Positions 1 through 13,439 are shown, numbered from the stretch's first letter. The stretch is 64,000 bases of DNA from Hysterangium stoloniferum (GCA_015178975.1 WHVD01000196.1:62001-126000), one strand, 5' to 3'. Made by a program: numbers and translations. Notes: a model not told the origin generated them from the sequence alone.

Positions 1-269
1 AAGATTAATTAGGTCCTCTGCAGCATATCCAAGCCGACTTCGTCATGGAGAGGCAAGCTAAGCCAACTACCACTGCTGATGATTTGATGATCTGGATGAC
101 AATTGCGAAGTGAGTAACACTTTATCAGGTGGCCATCGGCTTATTACTCATTCCTATCATACTTAGACTATTGGCGTTGTCGCATCACGAATCAATGTTA
201 ACCATGGAAGTGTGGGAAGAAGCTAAAGGATTGGATAAACGACGAAGAGATCGTGTGGCTAGCGTATAG
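1..269 (+). CDS. MCM-binding protein, C-terminal end (5' partial)
   Basis: The window opens inside a gene. An exon runs from about 13 to 109 after an AG acceptor and reads QADFVMERQ...TADDLMIWMTIAK. A GTGAGT donor at 110 and an acceptor ending at 166 join it to a last exon (167-269) reading LLALSHHE...VWEEAKGLDKRRRDRVASV and a TAG stop. The pattern of an acidic start, a T-A-D-D-L helix, then L-L-A-L-S and E-x-W-x-x-A-K matches the C-terminus of MCMBP/ETG1. That protein binds Mcm2-7 and helps unload it from chromatin and support cohesion. Only about 66 residues are visible, so the family call rests on a short conserved tail. The rest lies upstream of the window. Confidence 0.6.
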
Positions 270-2311
270 AGTTGGTTGCGAATGCTCGACGAGTCGTACC
301 TCACTGTACACATGGGATATCTATATACCGGAGTACTTGATGCTTCTCTCGCAGGCACGCATCCGCCCCGGTGCACATCTTGTGAAGAACGGATAAAGAA
401 ACTCCACAGGCCCAGTCAAGGCGTTACTGACGCTGAAATAACTTAGTACATAGGCTCAAGCTCGGATAATCAATCCAGAAGTAGTAGAATTTGGTTGTGT
501 TAGCGCGACCCCCTGGTTGTTTCATTTATATCATGGGAATCACTGAAAAGAAGACCAGAAGACAACAGCCGAAACGTATCGATGCGGTCATCAAGTTTAT
601 TCAAAACATATGTCAGTCTTGCTGTGCTTGCATGTCCCCGGAGAAGAATTAGAATGCTTAAGTTTGATCATGCGCATAGCTGTCCTTGAAGCTGGACCGT
701 TATGCGTTATGCATCATACATCAGCATCATCATATCATCAATGTCCGTCCGATGCCCGTCGCCCGAGCCCGAAGTCACGTTTGCTGCTTGATATACTATT
801 AAATTAATGTAAATTATGGCGCAAATGCACAAACGGTAGGATGTCCGCCATTTAAGCTAGGTGCTGCGATCCTGAGAACGGCTTACCATTACCCGTTTTA
901 CGCACACTCCTGTGTGGTTGTCAGCGATTGTCAATCTGAGTATATAATTAGAATTATAACAGTAAAGCATTTGAAATACTAATGCGTAGTGAGCGGTTCT
1001 GCTGACTGACGGGCTCCCTGAACAAGTGTCCAAGTCTGTACGGAATCCATCTGCCCCTGAATGCCCCACCACCACGCCTTCTAGTGTCCTAAATCTTGCG
1101 GCGATGGATCGGTCGGTGCCACGATCGAAAGAGGGTGAAGATTTCCGCGAGATGCTCTCAGAAGCCCCGATGATTTATTCTGAACCAAAACATCTATCTG
1201 GTCAGAATGGCATCTGAGGCTCAAATGGGACACGCCATCGTTGGCAATACTTTTTACTTGGTTTAATTCTGTTCAATTCTAAAACAGGAGCATTCTAGCT
1301 TGAAAGTAACAATTTTATCATCTAAGAATATTATTAGCTTCCAGCTCAAAATACATACGGATGCTTTAGTTTACTATTCATGTGCTACATCCAATCTGAG
1401 ATCTGGGGTCAAATCGATTGTGGAAATTGTCAATTCGTTGTGATTTCTTTAGATTAAGCATTATAATACACAATTCACGAGAAATTATTGTGTAGAGGGG
1501 AAGGGTGAGGAAGGGATGTCTTGATGACAATCAGTCCGTGTTCCTCTCCAGACTGATCCTCCGTTCGCACCTCAACTTCCAAATAACATTGGCACTTTCC
1601 GTCATTAGTATTTGGAACAACCTATTGTTCTTGTTCCCCTTGTCTGGTTTCCCATTGTTAGTATATGTGAGCGGAAATACTTGAACTGGAACACTGATAA
1701 ATCAATGAGAGTGGGACATTAGACAATCATGTTTACTTACGACCTCGACAAGTGAATAGTAAGGACTGGTGAGGGCTGAAATATCTAACAAAAATAGCTC
1801 AAGACCTGCTTCCCGTACTTGATATTGATGGCACAGCTTGCACTGCCTTGGATCGAGAAGAACAGTTCCGATACCGTCGAACAGCCATCATCTTGTCAAT
1901 AGAGGAAAGTGAGTTCTTGTAGTAGTGGGTATATATATCCCATGAAGTCATGTCCATTTAAGGAAAGCAATTTACGGCGTAACACCGACCCTTCATGAGA
2001 ATTGAGACTGGATCGCAAAACATGGGCTCAGTCGGAGCTCAATTATCAAAGTACAATACTGGTAGAAGGCACAGAACGTGATTAAGAAGTGATTGCGTTG
2101 TATATATACATAGAGTTGCACAAAATGAGTAAATTGCAGTTAACACATGAGATCAGTTATGAGACTGGGGTATTAAAAGGCCAGCCTTGATAAAATTTTG
2201 AGACGTCTAAGGGGGACGGCATATGTGGTGTATACCTTGCCTATGTAAACTGATATTTATTTAGCCACCGTAGCCGTCTAGCGAAGCGGTAAATTGTTAG
2301 TAAATCATTTA
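270..2311. other. Intergenic region with no recognised gene
   Basis: About 2 kb between the MCMBP-like stop and the 3' end of the kinase gene. ORFs here are short and show no family resemblance. One stretch near 1815-1911 (+) is open and ends at a GTGAGT-like donor; it reads LDIDGTACTALDREEQFRYR. It could be an isolated exon or relic, but nothing around it supports a gene. Base composition is AT-rich. Confidence 0.4.
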
Positions 2312-5300
2312 TCAATCATACAGCAAAACAAAACTAACGGCATAACGTGTCGAATGGTGACTTGATGATACTGAGGTCCTGTATCGAGGGCCTAGGGTGT
2401 GAAGCATAGCAGAGCCAACAGGCGTCTGAGGTACGGTTGTTGTCGGTGCACGAATTCCACGGGCGGTCAAAGGGGTAGGAGCACCAATCTGAGACTTTTT
2501 GGGTGTTTCAGTAACTTTGTTTGTGTTACGACTGCTGCTGCTCCCACTACCTCCACTGAGCGACGTGGACGATAGCAAACTTTTCGAGGGAGTAGAGCCA
2601 ATGCCTTTGCTTGCTCGACCTCGTGGCGTTGTAAGGAATGGATGACGCAATGCTGGCTGTGGCTTTAAGCGCCTTTCTGGATCCCAGATGAGGCATTTTG
2701 CGACGAAGTCCACAAAGAGCTCATCGTCACATCGTAATACCTGTGCAAGGGTCTTGGTGGCGGGGCGACGCCTACGTCCTTTTGAATTGACTACAGGCCG
2801 AGGTGCGCCGGTAGAGTCTGCGTACATGGTTAGTAGACAGGAAGATTCAATAGTCGCGACATACCAAAGAAGAGTCGTTTCCGGGAGCTGCGATTGACTA
2901 GGTCCTTGTCCGGTAGACCTAACACCTCCATGATACAAGATAACTGCTCTTGCTCATTTTCACCTGGGAATATTGGATATCCGGTATATAACTCCGCCAG
3001 AATGCACCCAAGACTCCACATATCAATGGCAGTGTGGTAGTTCATACCCAAAATGACCTCTGGGGATCGATAAAAGCGAGATTGGATATAGGTGTAGACT
3101 ATAGCATTTCAATGACAAATAGCCGGAGCTTTAACACAAGCACAGACCTTTCTCATGCTCGAAGCAGCTGCTTCCGAAATCAATGACCTTTATACCGCTT
3201 TTCACCGGATGGCGTAACAGAACGTTCTACAAGTAGTCAACATAAACACACGCACACATGTTATTAGCAATTAAATACGCTTACCTCAGGTTTTAGATCA
3301 CAATGTACGATTCGATGTTGTCGCATTAGAACAAGAGATGAAAGCATTTGGGAGGTAAAACGCCGAATGAGATTAGTCGTGAACCCAACAAACCCATTGG
3401 CCTTGATAAGTTCGTAGAGATTAATGCTTAACAATTCCATTGCGATGCAAAGGTGATTTCGGAAATAGAAATTCTCAGTCATTTTAATCACGTGATACTT
3501 CTCTTCTGGATCCTACAGCATACGGCTCAGAAATGAAGTAGAAACGAAGCCATAGTGAACGTACCCATTTGCGCAAGTTATCAAGAATTTTTATTTCAAC
3601 AAGAGCTTGGTGGTGAAACCTTTTCTTGTTTCGAATTATTTTGATGGCAACCGAAGTCCCAGTGGCATGGTCACGACAATTGAGGACCTGTCCAAACGAA
3701 CCTTTACCCAGAGTATCGATAATTTCATAACGGTATGCCAGGTGATCATGTTCGATAACAAGATAGTCACCGCGTTCATCATCATAACCATAATTATTCG
3801 TAGTGACATCGGCCGTAGCTGGGTTTTTCTTACTTCCTTGACCCACGTAGTGTACCGAAGGATAATCAAGGATCTCCTGTCGCTCGTACGGCGACAATTG
3901 ATCACCAAGGGATCCATTAAGAACGCCTGCTACTTAGTTAGTAACGATATATGGTGTCAATTAAAAAACTCACCATTCGGAGTCATGGCAGGCACAGGAG
4001 TAATCGGTTCAGGGAACTTCAGCAGGTCGTCGAGTTCTTCTTTCTTTGCGCCACTTGCCAATTTCCTAGCTTGATGTCGTTTTATGTATGCCATCATCTC
4101 CTCATCGCCTAACAGTTCTTCTTCATCCACTCCAGGTGGTACAGGTGAAGGCGATGATAAGGATTGCCGACTGGAAGAGGCTGATGTTGTCTTAAATAGA
4201 CCGGAAGATGAAGTATTCCCCGTCTGTGACCTAGATGGAGTCGAGGACAGCTTGGGACTAAGCAACTTCAACGATTTCGACGGAGATAGCATGGATAAAC
4301 GGTTGGGTCGCGACGTTGGTTCTGGTTGGGCGGGTGGTGGCATAGCTACGGACCCCGTAGATGATTTACGAAGACCACTAAATGAGATGGAATCACGGTT
4401 TGATTTACGAGGAAGTGCAGTGTTTGATAGTGTGCTAGCAACCGTACGCGGGACGCGGGATACTGACTGGGGGGAGGTACGAGCAGCCAACCGCGCAGTC
4501 GTGGGCGTTGCCTGTATCTTGGAATTAGCATCACTCTCGAGGACTCCAAATTCATCAAATGATGATGCATTTCCATCAGTATGACTATTGTATGTATTGA
4601 GGTTGAGACTTGTCCTGCGAGAACCCATGGAAGCATTCGATTTCAAGCCTGTCGGGGAGTGAGTAGTAGAAGATCGGCTGGCCATACGAGGTATTTTGGT
4701 CGGAGTCTCTTTGGTTAAGGTATTCTGCGAAGAAACAGATCCTTGATTGGACTGGACACCATTAGTACTTGTCGAGGGTGACCCTGCAATAGTCGGTAGT
4801 TGGTGTCGGTTCATGCGAAGAGCTGTATCTGACTGTTTGTTCATTGAACTGACGGTGGACGCCGTCAGGCGAGAAGAACTTGTAGCTGTCCGTGTCACAG
4901 TAGGTGTATTGTTTGCTGTAGGACTGGATGTACCCGATTTGAGGTTAGCAACACGCTGGGCAGTCGCAGGCGGGATGGCTGACATTTGCATAGGAGGTAA
5001 TGGCACAACCTTAGACTTTCTCTGATCTGTCGAAGAAAGTGTCTAACAATATCGTCAGTACGCGTGAAATGATTGAAACCAAAGAAAGACCAACTTTTCC
5101 ACGTTTGCGCCCCATAAGAACTGATATCCTACTTTCGCTCCTGTCTTTGTCATCTTCTTTCTTTTGTTGCCGTTCTCGCTCCTTCTCTTGCTGCCTTTCC
5201 CGTTTCTCTTCGCGTTCCTTATCTTTATCGGCTTGAGCTTGTAGACTTCTCCGAGAGCTGGAACCCTTCAGTAAAGATAATCCAAACACTGAACTCTTCT

Positions 5301-8240
5301 TCGTAGGTGAAAGCGGTGTATTCAAGGGTTGCTTGGCTGGAGGTGGTGATGGCGCCGACTTCACAGTGGCAGGAAGGTTAGTTGCAGAGTTTGGCGCAGA
5401 AGGTAAAGTGGAGCTTGAAGAAGATTGCGGCTGTTGATACAAACTATGGCTCGATGAACGGCGAAAAAAGGGTATTGCAGTCCCCGAAGGTGTCAGTCTG
5501 CTGCTATTTGAATGTGGTTGCCGCGGGCTAAGAGGTGGGTGGCCGGTCGTGTGTGTGTTAACACTTGACGAGGTATCTGGCCTTTCTGGGGTCCGTCTGC
5601 TCGAAAATGAGGGAGATCGGTCACGAAATCCTGCAGGTGAAGTGGAAGCTGGTGACGTGGGGACTCGCAGAGAAGACATCGAAGACCGCGCTGTGAGTGA
5701 TTCTACGTCCACAATGGGACGAGTCTTTGTGGTATCCACAACCGGATGCGAAGGTATCGCGGAATGTGGCGAATCTTGGTAGCCTGTGGTATCCGTTGTG
5801 TAGGCAAAAGATATAGGACGATCGGGAACCACAGAAGAGGTTATTGCCGCCTGACGCAAATCCTTGTTTGAGGATGAAGACTGTCGCTTTAAATTGAGGG
5901 TACTAAAGCTCCATTTCTTGGAAGGTGACCGGATGGGTTGATTAATGGGGGCGACTAGAGGTGGTACCGGAGTAACCTTAGGCGGTAGAACAACAGTCAC
6001 ATCCCCAAGTATCATTCTGTCTGCATCACTGTTGACGGTCGACGAGATGGGAGGCGCAGAAGGTGAGGAGGGATTCAATGGCTGGATCGATGGCTGTACA
6101 GGCTGCGGTGACTTATATGTTGCGAAATCTTTTGGAAGAGGCGGAACCGGTGGAACGCGCTCGTCCTCAACAGTATCACCACCAAGATTAGCAAGCGTTG
6201 CTACACGGTCACGCATGCTGGCTGCATCACTGGAATGCACACTTGACACGTCGCTGCCACCACTGTTCCGTCTATTGTTCTTGCTAGACGACGAGCGCGC
6301 GGACAACGCAGATGTAGCACTTGTACTTGTTGAAAAAGTTGTCGAATCTCGAGAGCTAGTTGTAGGAGTACTCGTGAAAGTAGCAGAAGAGGCAGATCCA
6401 CGTTTAGCGGTAAAGCTCGTCCGCGGAGTCGTAGGACCATCTTTGCTTCCAGGACGACGAACGCTGCGACCTGGCGTTGTCGAAACAGGCGACAATTGGC
6501 TGGAATCGTCCGCATGCAACTGGGACCGATTAGAAAGCTCGACAGTATCCACCGCTACATCATGTGTTTCATGTTCTCGATCCTTGCCACTACCTGCGCT
6601 GCTTCTTTTGCTCTTAACATCATCACTAGCCTTCGTACTGGCCACGCTTTGGCGTTTCATCTTGTCCTTACTATCAATTCCTTCCCATTGAGTTGATGTG
6701 GTAACGCGTCCCGGTGTTCCAGGTCTACTGTTGCCTTTACTCCCTAGTGACACGGAGGACCGAGCATGCACAGTTTTTCCAGATAAGCCATCCAATTTAC
6801 GCAAGGCCTCTACAGTTTCCAGGTCATCAAGTGCTGACCACCCTTCTTGAGTACCACGAAGAAGCGAATGCGCGACAGACGGTGATGTATGGGTTGGCGG
6901 AGTGGCCACCCCCGTAGATCCTTGAGTTGTGGGTGTTGTTGTGTTAAGAGCAGCACTAGAAGTCCCGGTAGCAGTAGGGATAGGACCAGGAATTGTGCGA
7001 AGGAATTGTTGAATAGAGGAAGAGGAGGGAGAAGGAGGAAGATGAGAGAAATCAGCATGGCCGTGATTAAGAGCGCGTCTTCCTGTTACTTCCGAAGACG
7101 ACGAGGAAGCTGAGGCAGATGAATGACGGGCGTGTTTGCCAGTATTTCCCACTGCAGTCTGGACTTTGGTGGCGGGGAGAACATCGATATCTAACACGGT
7201 TCCACTGCTTGCACCTCGGCGTCGGTCTTTCAAACGAGAAGCTGACGCAGTACTCGAGGGACCAAGGCTTCGATGCTTACGGACCGTAGCCGTACTAGGT
7301 GAGTTGGACGTATTACTAGGCTCGGCCTTCAAGGAAGTTGACTTCGAGACAAGGACACCATTGGCATGGTCCATTAAAAATTCATCGGAAGTACGCTTCT
7401 TAGCTTTGGGTTGGAAGGCAAACGCGCTAGGTGGAGACGCTGGGTTCACGAGAGATAAGTTCATGGTCTCTGTTGTTAGTACAGGGGTCGATGCTGACGC
7501 TTCAGAGAGCTCGCCCTGGGAATCGGCGGCACGTGGCGGGAGGTCGTGTGTCTTCAAGCTCATAATAGACTGCTGGCGAGGATACAAGATCTCTTCGCCC
7601 CCGCTTTCTTCCGTGATCGACGGCTTCGAACGGACAACACGGTGTGCTGCAGTGTCGGCAAGCGATGGTAGAGGCTGCAACGGAATAAATGAGCGCCTAA
7701 GACAAAAACACGAGACACACTACCTCGACTTCGTCGCCGTCGCCATCAATGGCTTCGATAGTCCAGGGACTATCTGGGCCACTTTCTTGTGCTTCATCAG
7801 CAATCTCAACCGGTTGGTCAGGTACGTCACCTGGATCAGAAGGTGGTCCGGATGTCCATGGGCCGTGATCGCCTTCACGAGTTGCCCATCGCGGGGTAGC
7901 CAATTCACCCACACCGACTAAGCCCCGCCTGTCGATGGTAGAAGGATCTCTGGCTGGAGTTATGGGAGCAAGTTCGTGAGTTGGATCAGGTGTTGTCGTT
8001 GAATTTGGGTCTGGAACAGAAAAATAGTATGGATCTAATGATGATGAGCCAACAGAACCAGTGGATGATGCACGCTCAGCGTCTGTGAGAGGGATGGGGG
8101 GTATAAGAGACTGGATTACATGAAATTGTCAACGAAAGGGGTACATTATATAGAGTTGGAAGAATTACCTGAGAGTCAGAGGCGTCGATTTCAAGAGCAG
8201 GCAACCTCTCTCGTCTGGTATTCCTGCTCAGATTCGACAT
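2312..8240 (-). CDS. POM1: DYRK-family (class II, Pom1-like) protein kinase with very long disordered N-terminus
   Basis: Dual-specificity kinase. The catalytic part sits in the last exons (about 3900-2312). It has the DYRK-homology box [12 protein letters not shown], a glycine loop [12 protein letters not shown] lysine, HCDLKPEN catalytic loop, [11 protein letters not shown] magnesium loop, and the activation-loop YTY that DYRKs autophosphorylate, followed by [12 protein letters not shown]. It ends with a Ser/Thr-rich tail. The first ATG I support is at 8240: a 24-codon exon (8169-8240) starting [13 protein letters not shown], then an intron. A region of over 1,100 residues, rich in Ser, Thr and Pro, precedes the kinase domain and is mostly encoded by 7680-3957. 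In S. pombe, Pom1 forms cell-tip gradients that set division size and site; that role here is inference. The gene starts 143 bp from the divergent uL15m gene. A TTG-initiated extension to 8276 is not needed. Confidence 0.85.
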
Positions 8241-8383
8241 ATGATATAGTAGTAGCAGAAGGGAAGAACGAGGCAACGACGTCGGTGTGGTCGCTGCTCG
8301 TTGTGCCGTGTTAAAGAACCAGCGCTAGCTATGTCACGTTGAATAACGCAAGTCACGCTCAATAGTCACCAACGCATGTCACG

Positions 8384-9265
8384 ATGCCTTTCCGTGTAAC
8401 TCTCACATCTCTCAGGCCTGCGCCTAGGTCTCAATTTAATGTACGACTTACTTTTTGAGCATTATTACTGGCTTATATGGCTATAGCAAAAACGTGTTGG
8501 TCGAGGCCAAGGCTCGGGTTATGGAGGTACATCCGGACGCGGACACAAAGGGCAAAAGGCTCGCTCAGGAAATGGAAAACCGAAAGCAGGTTTTGAGGGA
8601 GGACAAACATCTTTTATAAAACGCATTCCCAAGCGAGGTTTTACTAATCAGTACGTTCCCTACGTGAACCATCGTTTTTTATGTCTCACAAATTTTGTAG
8701 AACCGCGCGAACTTGGGCTCCCATTAACTTAGACCGTTTACAGTCGTGGATAAATCAAGGCCGGCTCTCTTCAACCCCCACCACTCCTATTACTGCTAGG
8801 GAACTGCTTCTTTCCGGATGCGTCCATAATGCTCACGATGGCATAAAACTTTTAAGTACGGGAGCGTCAGAACTTAGGTCCGCCGTACATGTCATTGCTT
8901 CACGGGCATCTAAGGCTGCGATAAAGGCCATTGAAGAAAAGGGCGGTTCCGTCTTTTGCAAGCACTATAACGAACTTGCTCTCCGTGATTGCCTCAAAGG
9001 TAACACACAGCGCCTGAATGCTGCGCCAACTCGCAAGACTGATATCCGTACGCCTGCGTTATTAATTTGATACCATCCGTCCTCATATGTTTTTGGTTTC
9101 GAAACAGTCTGGTATACCAAATGGGAAAATCGCGGGTACTTGTCTCCCGAAGCTGTGGTCAAGATGCCACCCTCCCTAATGGAGGACCGCTGGAAAGTTC
9201 TCTCACAACAATTGAACCGATACCGCGATCAGGAATACAAGTTAAAGGTTCCCAACCAGAAATAA
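8384..9265 (+). CDS. MRPL10: Mitochondrial large-subunit ribosomal protein uL15m
   Basis: Four exons: 8384-8440, 8487-8650, 8701-9047 and 9108-9265. They join in frame as [19 protein letters not shown], then [19 protein letters not shown] and [10 protein letters not shown], ending at VPNQK and TAA. The glycine-rich [19 protein letters not shown](K)AR segment and the following GGQ(T)SF(I)KRIPKRGF are diagnostic of bacterial L15/uL15 and its mitochondrial forms. Residues after that carry the [16 protein letters not shown] mitochondrial extension. The protein assembles into the mitochondrial 54S subunit. The N-terminus is basic and lacks acidic residues, consistent with import. All introns are GT-AG and about 45-60 bp. 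It diverges from the kinase gene. Confidence 0.92.
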
Positions 9266-10617
9266 TGTAATCGAAAGAATAAATCCACGCATACATCAGT
9301 TTGATGTTAATTGTGGGTCAGTCTTTTTTCGAAGATGTCATTCCTAGATTCAGTTATATGCAGAGAACCAGCTATATGTGCACATAGCTGCTTCATAGTC
9401 CCAAGTTAATTAGTTCGTGAATTTCATGATTAGTTTCACAATGCGCGACAATATGTCTAAGAGACCAACATCGAACTATATTTATGAACATGTAGCACAT
9501 GCTAGTACCAGCTCGCCGAATATAATCATGATGATCAGATCGAAGTCTAAACCACAACGGAGATAATCAGGAACCAAGGATTTTATGGAGATTTGACAAC
9601 ATTTTGTGGATCCTGTAGTATTGTTTTGACTCCTTGACCTACCAGCTTTATTGATTTGCACCAGTGAACACCCAGATGGATGTCGCTTGGGACGATGGCA
9701 TAGGGATGAATGATGCGCAAACTAATACACCAGCACTAGCAGAAGAATAACAATGCATGAAGCATTCGCAGAGGAAGCAAGGTAACCGTCACCTAGGTGG
9801 TTTTGTAAAGGATACCGGAGCTGTGGTGTTCCTACATCAAATAACTGTTGGAAACGCCACAGAAGAAAGGGTACTCAGTTGAATGCCAAAAATATTGGTA
9901 GGCTCAAATATCTATACACAAGACGCTGTGCACAGTATTTAGGTTTCTGGGAAAGGGACTGATCGATGACCGGGCCAGACGTTGACCACTCTATTTCTCT
10001 AAAAAGTAACTGAGAAAGCATGTGAAGCATTAGCGTCGAACTGCAGTCGGCACGATTACCTATGGCGCAAAACAAGTTATCGCGCCGAGATACCGTTTCG
10101 AGTGAAAGAGGTGGCAAAATGGGGGGTGTGGAGCGTGGCAATTCGAATAACTATCGATACTTACTATATACTTAAAGATAGGGAGGAAATCAGTAATACG
10201 AGATTGTTGGTGCATTTGCTATACATACATGCGTACTTCAGTGGTATCATATCGAGTGGTGCATCGGGATTGACATTAGTCAAAGTCAATCGATCTTGTC
10301 TCGTTGATTGAGTGACAATTATCAATTGTGCACAACAAGTATGATGCATTACCATGTCTGATATTTGTTGGAGAATGAGAATAACATGGGGAAGTTGCGA
10401 GACCTGCAGATCACGAAAAAAGAAAATGTTAGTACCCACAAACACAGATACTTACTATGGTTTAATACACTTAATTCGACAGAAATATCATTATGGGAGA
10501 AGTGGCAAATACAAGCGAGATCGCTGAGACACTCATTTATCAAATGGGTTCGATTACAAGGAATACAGAAAAGAAATACGCAATAATATGAAGTAATGTT
10601 GCAGTATTACACGGCAG
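9266..10617. other. Intergenic region with no recognised gene
   Basis: About 1.35 kb between uL15m and the end of the ALKBH1-like gene. It is AT-rich, and its ORFs of 64-93 codons overlap on both strands without conserved motifs. I see no RNA gene or repeat here. Confidence 0.4.
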
Positions 10618-12204
10618 CTATGAGTTGTTTCCTTGTGCTAACGGATCAAAGTCGCGAGGAAAGACCTGTCTGACGTTCACATTAATTCGTGTGGTCTCCA
10701 TATACTTTTCATACGGATCCCAGCCGCCGCCTTGCTCATGCGATCGAAGATGATCTGGAAGAGTACCCTCTAGAATACGGGGGACACCTTATTCAAAAAT
10801 CAGACCACATAATCATCAAATATAACTAATGGATATAAACCATGATACGCCCTCCGACAGCCTGGTCCAGACATGATTACGATATCACCCGAACGTAGTA
10901 TGATAGGCACAGGGCGAACCGAGCGTGTATTCCCTCCTATGAGAAATATGGCAGCATTTCCTAGACTGACCACGACTTTCAGTCTTAAAGGAACGCGCGT
11001 AAAACATTCGGACTAACGATATGGAAACCAAGGGGGACGTTGCACACATCTCAGATCTGTCTACATGCCCGCAAAGGGTATCCTGAAGACCATTCAGTCG
11101 CCGAGGCTAGCTGTACGATAAGGTAATGACCCACCTTCGGCTGATAAAAGTTAACAATTCCAGCATCCGGTTCTGAATTGAATTTAATTAGTCTCCGATT
11201 AATAGGCAAACTAGTGTACCGTATGTTTCCGGCCAACTTTCCCAATCTGGTGCGTAATCCCCCCACTCTTCCGCCGGTGTACCTTCCCACAGCTGCCGCC
11301 ATTCGATGGATCTGACCACATCCTTACATATCCGCCGTACATATTGCGGATACTCAGTTTTCGGCTTGGTAAAATCATAAGATTTTGATCCCCAGTGGTA
11401 ATAATAACCAATATTGGCCCATCGAAGTTTATAAAGAAGCTTGGAGGCATGCGTTGGTGGCAGGTGAAGGGACGGTGGAGGTATAGACTTGGGTTGGGAA
11501 TAGACGTCCTCAAAATGTGAAATGTCTAACGGAGCATTATCTATAAGAGGGCGTGGTCCATCAGGAGAATATACAGGAGGCTCGGGGCCAGTTGGGCGCT
11601 TCGGCCGAACTATGTAGCAATTCTCATCAGAACCAACGTCTGACTCAGAATTGCATGCCAAAACATGGGTGTTCCATAAGCCTGCGGAGGGGAGATGGTA
11701 ATGTATATCTAGGTTCGTCTCGTTGGGTTGTCGTGCCTGGTTACAAAGGCTCCAGCGAATTAACTCCCTTTGCTCCTCGTGGCTTAAGTAGTTGGGAATT
11801 ATAACAAGGCCTATTTAAGAATTAAAAAAAGTGGGAGAAGGATTAATGCCAGAATATGAGAATATGGATACTGTAGCACCTGGAATTTGAGGGATGGTAT
11901 ACGCTTTAGTCCATGTTTGTTTGACTCCATTTAGTCCAATTGACTTGGTATCCACGGCCATTGGATTTCCAATCGGTTCGTTTTTTAGTAAATGAGTTTC
12001 ATTATCCCTATCTCTTGGCCATAGATCCAACACGCCACTCAGATCAGGAGGCGGGAACTTGGCTTTATACTGTTTTTCGGCGGCACGAAAAGGCGTCCAC
12101 TCGTGGTCTGGAAGCGGTCTCTTTTGTTTCAAATGTTTACGAAGTGCCTTTTTGTATGTTTTATCGTCCATAGTTGTAAGGTGATATACTCGAGCAGAGT
12201 CCAT
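10618..12204 (-). CDS. ALKBH1-type Fe(II)/2-oxoglutarate dioxygenase
   Basis: AlkB-family oxygenase that would remove methyl groups from nucleic acids (ALKBH1 acts on tRNA and DNA). The first exon begins MDSARVYHLTTMDDK at 12204. It splices (donor near 11877) into LVIIPNYLSHEEQRELIRWSL, followed by KLRWANIGYYYHWGSKSYDF, the nucleotide-recognition region of ALKBH1. A short exon supplies DTLCGHVDRSE, the HxD metal pair. The last exons give GDIVIMSGPGCRRAYHGVPRIL with the distal His, then RINVNVRQVF, the 2-oxoglutarate-binding RxNxxxR. All active-site residues are therefore present. The stop is TAG at 10618-10620. Four or more introns break it, which hides the domain from single-frame views. Substrate is not predictable from sequence alone. 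Confidence 0.85.
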
Positions 12205-12526
12205 GATATATGTACAGTTATTGGAACTTGGAACTTAAAATCTCCGCTCAAAATCCGTCCGGTTTTTTGGCATAGGACTCTTGTGAGTATGATTTATTTT
12301 CACTTCTAATATCCATACCTGTTGTTGCCAGAACAATTACGTCTTATCGTCGAGCACAATTCCATCGTAGCAACAATTTCCTTGTATTTAATTTAAAGCT
12401 AGGGATTATTGGTATTGATATAAAGTGGAATCCAGTGTCCGGGTAATGAAAGTGATTCGAGATATATACTAGCATGGCAAACTTGAAAAGAGTGTTCGGA
12501 ACGAGGGCTGGGGACGGAAGTCTTGA
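12205..12526. other. Intergenic spacer
   Basis: This is the promoter side of the ALKBH1-like gene and the 3' side of the next minus-strand gene. No motif stands out. Confidence 0.35.
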
Positions 12527-13316
12527 TCAACACCTCACAACGAACTGGACAAAACCGCCGTTGAATTCCCACCATTCCTCGTTGACGACGAAGCCTTCAT
12601 TGCGTATGCGGCGAATCAGGGTATCTGCGAAGGACCACATGGATGCAGCTTCGACGGTAGGTTTCATAAGCCAGGTGCTTAATGCACGGGATATTTCTTC
12701 ACGCCCTTCTCGGACACAATGATAACCCAGGTCGGCGGTTGGAAGGTCGGGCAAACGGATTGTGATCGTGCGGAGAGCTGTGGTGGCTGCTAGCTGACCA
12801 TTTGATGGAGATAACAGGGGAAGAAGGATGTCAAGTTGCGCAGCTGCAGCTTTGTAACTTGCACATGGATCCCATTCGTATTGTCTAACGAGGCAGAGCA
12901 ATGTGATTAATTAATGTAATGCACAGACTTGACAATTGAGTTGCTCACTCGTCGAAGCCACGCACCCAGACCTGAATACCGAAAGCGGCCAAATGTGACA
13001 GGTTTCGAAGGTCTTCGCGCTCTTTCTCAACAACGCTCAAAGGGATGCGTACACCGCCACCTCCAAAAAAGCTAGTCGTGTCGATGTCAGGATTGGCTGA
13101 TGGCAGGGGGCTGTTCGCATGAGGCTGGACTGGCTGTGGAGGAATGGAAGAAGAATTTGCATCTGTCTCGAGATTTGATGAAGGGCGATGAAGAGCAGTG
13201 CCAAAGGAGCTAGCACGAGCCTCGTAAGCAGGGAGGGGAATGTCGTTAGCACCAGTCATATCACGTGATGCGTCCTTTTTTTTTACAAGTTCAACTTGTA
13301 CTCCATTGGAACTCAT
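12527..13316 (-). CDS. Conserved-looking protein of unknown function
   Basis: Two exons. The first starts MSSNGVQVELVKKKD (ATG at 13316) and holds a low-complexity Ser/Pro/Asn stretch. It then becomes compact: RIPLSVVEKEREDLRNLSHL, AAFGIQVWVRGFDE. An intron of about 60 bp (donor at roughly 12949) leads into QYEWDPCASYKAAAAQLDIL and ends NEEWWEFNGGFVQFVVRC. Joined length is about 240 residues. I do not recognise the family. The C-terminal half looks like a folded domain, with many Trp and regular hydrophobics. There is no signal peptide or membrane segment. It is divergent from HSP90, sharing a 357 bp gap that contains the heat-shock element, so heat co-induction is possible but not shown. Confidence 0.65.
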
Positions 13317-13439
13317 GGCGAATTGAATGACACAATTGCTAATAACCAAGTAGAATCAACGAATACAATCTATTAATCATTATCGAAATAAAATAAAATA
13401 GCTGTGCCACAAAATGCAGTGAGAATCGCTTAGAACATC

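Noticed and set aside
1815-1911. Possible exon reading LDIDGTACTALDREEQFRYR
   Set aside because: Open and followed by a donor-like GTGAGT, but no neighbouring exon or family match supports a gene.
5945-6691. 248-codon plus-strand ORF
   Set aside because: Lies antisense to the low-complexity exon of the kinase gene; its Ser/Val/Leu-rich content mirrors the Ser/Thr repeats on the other strand.
7136-7921. 261-codon plus-strand ORF
   Set aside because: Also antisense to kinase exons, and it spans the kinase intron near 7690; no family features.
10547-10560. GGTTCGATTAC resembling a tRNA T-loop
   Set aside because: No matching acceptor stem, D-arm or anticodon arm could be found around it.
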